From assembly GCF_003336225.1 (NCBI RefSeq), contig NZ_QPID01000006.1, positions 168,207-232,206 on the forward strand: 64,000 nt of DNA. Direction: 5' to 3'. This DNA comes from Corallincola holothuriorum (GTDB lineage: Bacteria; Pseudomonadota; Gammaproteobacteria; Enterobacterales; Neiellaceae). Position numbers and translations under genes: made by a program. Below the pieces are notes generated by a model. That model ran no database searches. It was not told the origin of the DNA and saw only the letters and a list, made by a program, of their open reading frames with translations. Of this stretch, positions 62,177-64,000 are shown one piece after another (the first letter of the stretch is position 1; the number at the start of each line of letters is the position of its first letter).

Positions 62177-62435
62177 TCTGACGCAGTTGGCCGCTGACTT
62201 AAGTTGAGCACGACATTTTATCAAACCAATGCAGGTTACTGCGCTACAGCTGATTTCTATGATTGGGCATGTTCGGATTTGGCGCTTGCTCAACAACCCA
62301 GCAGTTAATCCAATTAAGCCCACATAATCTGCGTTTTTCCATGGTTAATATTCTCTGACAGTTTTATTATGAGCCCTTATTTTTGGGCTTGCTGAATTCA
62401 CTGTCAGGCCAATCAGGGACTGATTTTCTTCGGTT
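62177..62435. other. Intergenic region upstream of the Toprim/SMC pair
   Basis: The gap should contain the promoter of the pair. A nested inverted repeat lies at its right end: CTGACAG (62355-62361) and CTGTCAG (62401-62407) enclose AGCCC (about 62372-62376) and GGGCT (about 62385-62389). It lies about 30 bases before the start codon and could be a regulator site or an RNA hairpin. No clear ribosome site was found. Confidence 0.45.
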
Positions 62436-63269
62436 ATGTCACTTAAACGTTATCTCGAACAGATCCGCGCAGGTAAACAGATTAATTGGGACAAGTTTCA
62501 CGGCTTGTTACCGCAGGGCTATGAAGACGATTGGCGTGATATATTCACTGTCACTAAACGTGGTGCAAAGCAGTGGCAAGTGACGGTGATAGATCCTATT
62601 CGTTACGAGCAGCTGCTTGCCGCTGCCGAAAAGCCAGTCAACCGTATCCAAGCCAGTGCCCAAGGCGATTCCCATCTGGCGACAACCACGTGCAGCTACC
62701 TGCTGGTATATCGTATGGGCTTACCTGATGCGCGTCCTGATGTCGTGCTTCTGAAGCCCGAGGGTGCGGTGCAGGGCTTTGCGGCGAAAAAGCAGTTATT
62801 GCTGGTGGAAAACGAAGAGAATTTCTTTCATCCCGAGCTGATGCTTGATGTTGCCAGTGACATGTTGGGGCAGACTCTGACGCTGGCTAACACGGATGTG
62901 GCTCTGGCCAGTGGTTCTCAGGGGTTGTCCCCACAGCGAGTTCATTGGTACCAGCATTATGCCGAAGTGATCTGCGCATTTGACTACGATACCGCAGGGC
63001 TTGAGATGTATGCGGCATTAAACAAACAGATGCGCCGTAATCGGGAGCAGCAAGAGGGCGTTTCGACCCAGGTCAGTTATTTACAACCCCTTGATTATAG
63101 TGCTTGGCTGCCACTGTTTAAGTGTCAGCCAAAATCGGATAAAAGCTACATGCGTGGACGTAAGCTGGCATCCGAGCTGGGCTTTGTCACGCTGGAAAAA
63201 GCATTTGCGAAAACCCGAAAATTTATGGAGCAAGAGATGCTACTGAGGGATCGCGTTAACACTGAGTAG
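62436..63269 (+). CDS. Toprim-domain protein related to Wadjet JetD nuclease
   Basis: This 277-residue cytoplasmic protein has a Toprim fold. LLLVENEENF carries the acidic Glu125 of motif 1, an ASGSQG loop follows (residues 158-163), and AFDYDTAGLEMYAAL carries Asp183 and Asp185 of the DxD motif. This order of VENExxF, glycine loop and DxDxxG, with a basic N-terminal wing, matches JetD (DUF2220/topoisomerase VI A-like) of Wadjet plasmid-restriction systems better than other Toprim families. Wadjet JetD cleaves DNA held by the SMC complex. Here an SMC-like ATPase gene follows 68 bases downstream. The relation is argued from motif order only. Confidence 0.68.
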   Translation: MSLKRYLEQIRAGKQINWDKFHGLLPQGYEDDWRDIFTVTKRGAKQWQVTVIDPIRYEQLLAAAEKPVNRIQASAQGDSHLATTTCSYLLVYRMGLPDARPDVVLLKPEGAVQGFAAKKQLLLVENEENFFHPELMLDVASDMLGQTLTLANTDVALASGSQGLSPQRVHWYQHYAEVICAFDYDTAGLEMYAALNKQMRRNREQQEGVSTQVSYLQPLDYSAWLPLFKCQPKSDKSYMRGRKLASELGFVTLEKAFAKTRKFMEQEMLLRDRVNTE

Positions 63270-63337
63270 ATGTCACTCAGGGTAACGCAACAGGCGTCTC
63301 GGCCATTATTTGAACAACACAGACAGTAAGAACAACT

Positions 63338-64000
63338 ATGTCAGCTTTAAATCGCATTATTTTGATTAACACCCACTTACCCGGTGTAGTGGAATTGGCG
63401 CTCGATGGCCACACCAATATCTGCGGTACTAACGCATCGGGAAAGACCACGCTGCAGCGTCTGGTGCCGGTGTTTTATGGTGAATACCCCAGCCGCGTCG
63501 TGCCGTCGACCCGTGACAGCTTTGAAAAGTGGTATTTGCCGCGAGAGGACAGCTATATCGTCTATGAATATCAGCGAATGGACGGTGAATTTTGCCAAGC
63601 GGTGATGGCGGCGGCTAGTGATCGCAATGGGGTACGTTATCGCCTGCTAGGTAAAGGGTTTGATCTGGAGGATTACCTCAAGCAGCGGGATGGTGAAACG
63701 TTGACGTTTCTGACCATGGAAGAGTTTGGTCGGGTGATGAAAAGTAAAGGCTTGGCAGTGACTCGCCAGCTTAATACCCGTGAATTCCGCGGCATTATTC
63801 AGAATGATCGTGTGGCGCTGAGCAGTGGCAGTAGCAAAGCTGAACTCCGTACGTTGGCGCGGCAGTTCTCCTTGTGTGATAGCGAACACACCCTGCGACA
63901 TATCGAAAAACTAGCACGCGCTGTGCACTCGAAAGAGGGCAAGATGGAGACGATCAAGTCGATGATCGCCGCCATTTTGGAAGAGGATGGTGTGACGCCG
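63338..64000 (+). CDS. SMC/MukB-like ATPase, N-terminal part (runs off the window)
   Basis: The 221 visible codons begin at the ATG at 63338. The first helix-strand leads to a Walker A GTNASGKTT (residues 30-38), preceded by INTHLPGVVELALDG, as in SMC-type and RecF-type ATPases that sense DNA ends or loops. PVFYGEYPSRVVPSTRDSFE follows and resembles the N-terminal lobe of JetC/MukB-like proteins. The rest of the protein, including the coiled coil and Walker B, lies beyond 64000. With the JetD-like gene upstream, it probably forms a DNA-restricting or chromosome-organising machine. Whether JetA and JetB partners follow cannot be seen. Confidence 0.7.
   Translation, partial: MSALNRIILINTHLPGVVELALDGHTNICGTNASGKTTLQRLVPVFYGEYPSRVVPSTRDSFEKWYLPREDSYIVYEYQRMDGEFCQAVMAAASDRNGVRYRLLGKGFDLEDYLKQRDGETLTFLTMEEFGRVMKSKGLAVTRQLNTREFRGIIQNDRVALSSGSSKAELRTLARQFSLCDSEHTLRHIEKLARAVHSKEGKMETIKSMIAAILEEDGVTP

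Noticed and set aside
62436-64000. Calling the pair a complete Wadjet system
   Set aside because: No jetA or jetB counterpart is in the window, and the upstream genes (ACT protein, chemoreceptor) are unrelated. Only a relationship is argued.

Overview
The window reads as chromosome of a marine, heterotrophic gammaproteobacterium, probably of the Alteromonadales/Shewanella-like group. The reasons are a complete recC-recB-recD run, a type I pyruvate kinase of the PykF kind, ppaC, AcrB-type RND efflux, a secreted GH86 agarase/porphyranase-type enzyme (agar is a seaweed polymer), a spondin-domain protein with a PEP-CTERM-like tail, ovothiol synthesis (OvoA), and moderate GC. The genus cannot be fixed from sequence reading alone. 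No rRNA, tRNA, CRISPR array or prophage was seen.

Layout. 1-134 is the N-terminus of a type I secretion ABC transporter running off the left edge. 333-7221 holds small metabolic genes, a secreted GH13 amylase, a frameshifted DUF2007 gene, a methyltransferase, a CBS protein and the spondin/PEP-CTERM protein. 7299-12600 is an RND efflux pair divergent from a TetR regulator, with a good operator-like palindrome between them, followed by a STAS-like protein. 12678-20228 has a DMT exporter, ppaC, a MocR regulator, two unknown envelope genes, yghU, a methyltransferase and a lipoprotein. 20631-23767 is an untidy stretch: a lipoprotein with ten 14-residue Pro/Glu repeats, a MITE-like element, a frameshifted small membrane gene and a doubly broken MATE transporter. 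23751-30438 has a small-molecule kinase, ovoA with an unrecognised partner gene, and pykF. 30853-39829 is recC-recB-recD, followed at once by the fossil tail of a secreted-protease PPC domain. 40365-49056 holds the GH86 enzyme, an AsmA protein, a LysE exporter, an alpha/beta hydrolase and a dihydroorotate dehydrogenase-like protein. 49314-49574 is a second MITE-like element with clean terminal inverted repeats. 49724-53108 is an M48 peptidase followed by three tandem AIM24-family paralogues. 54615-59825 is a tight five-gene operon: acyl/acetyl-CoA synthetase, E1 alpha, E1 beta, lipoyl E2 and an acyl carrier protein. A PAS chemoreceptor and an ACT-domain protein follow. The right edge (62436-64000) holds a Toprim nuclease-like gene and the start of an SMC-like ATPase.

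The two most interesting systems are the right-edge pair and the synthetase-E1-E2-ACP operon. The first looks like a distant relative of Wadjet (JetD plus JetC), with an order unlike the canonical jetABCD and cut by the window. The second implies acyl transfer from a 2-oxoacid, through a lipoyl group, to a carrier protein. The M48/AIM24 operon and the ovoA partner gene are second-tier candidates. Three loci (DUF2007, the small gene at 22108, MATE) carry frameshifts or a nonsense codon. They may be true pseudogenes or assembly errors, and raw reads would decide.
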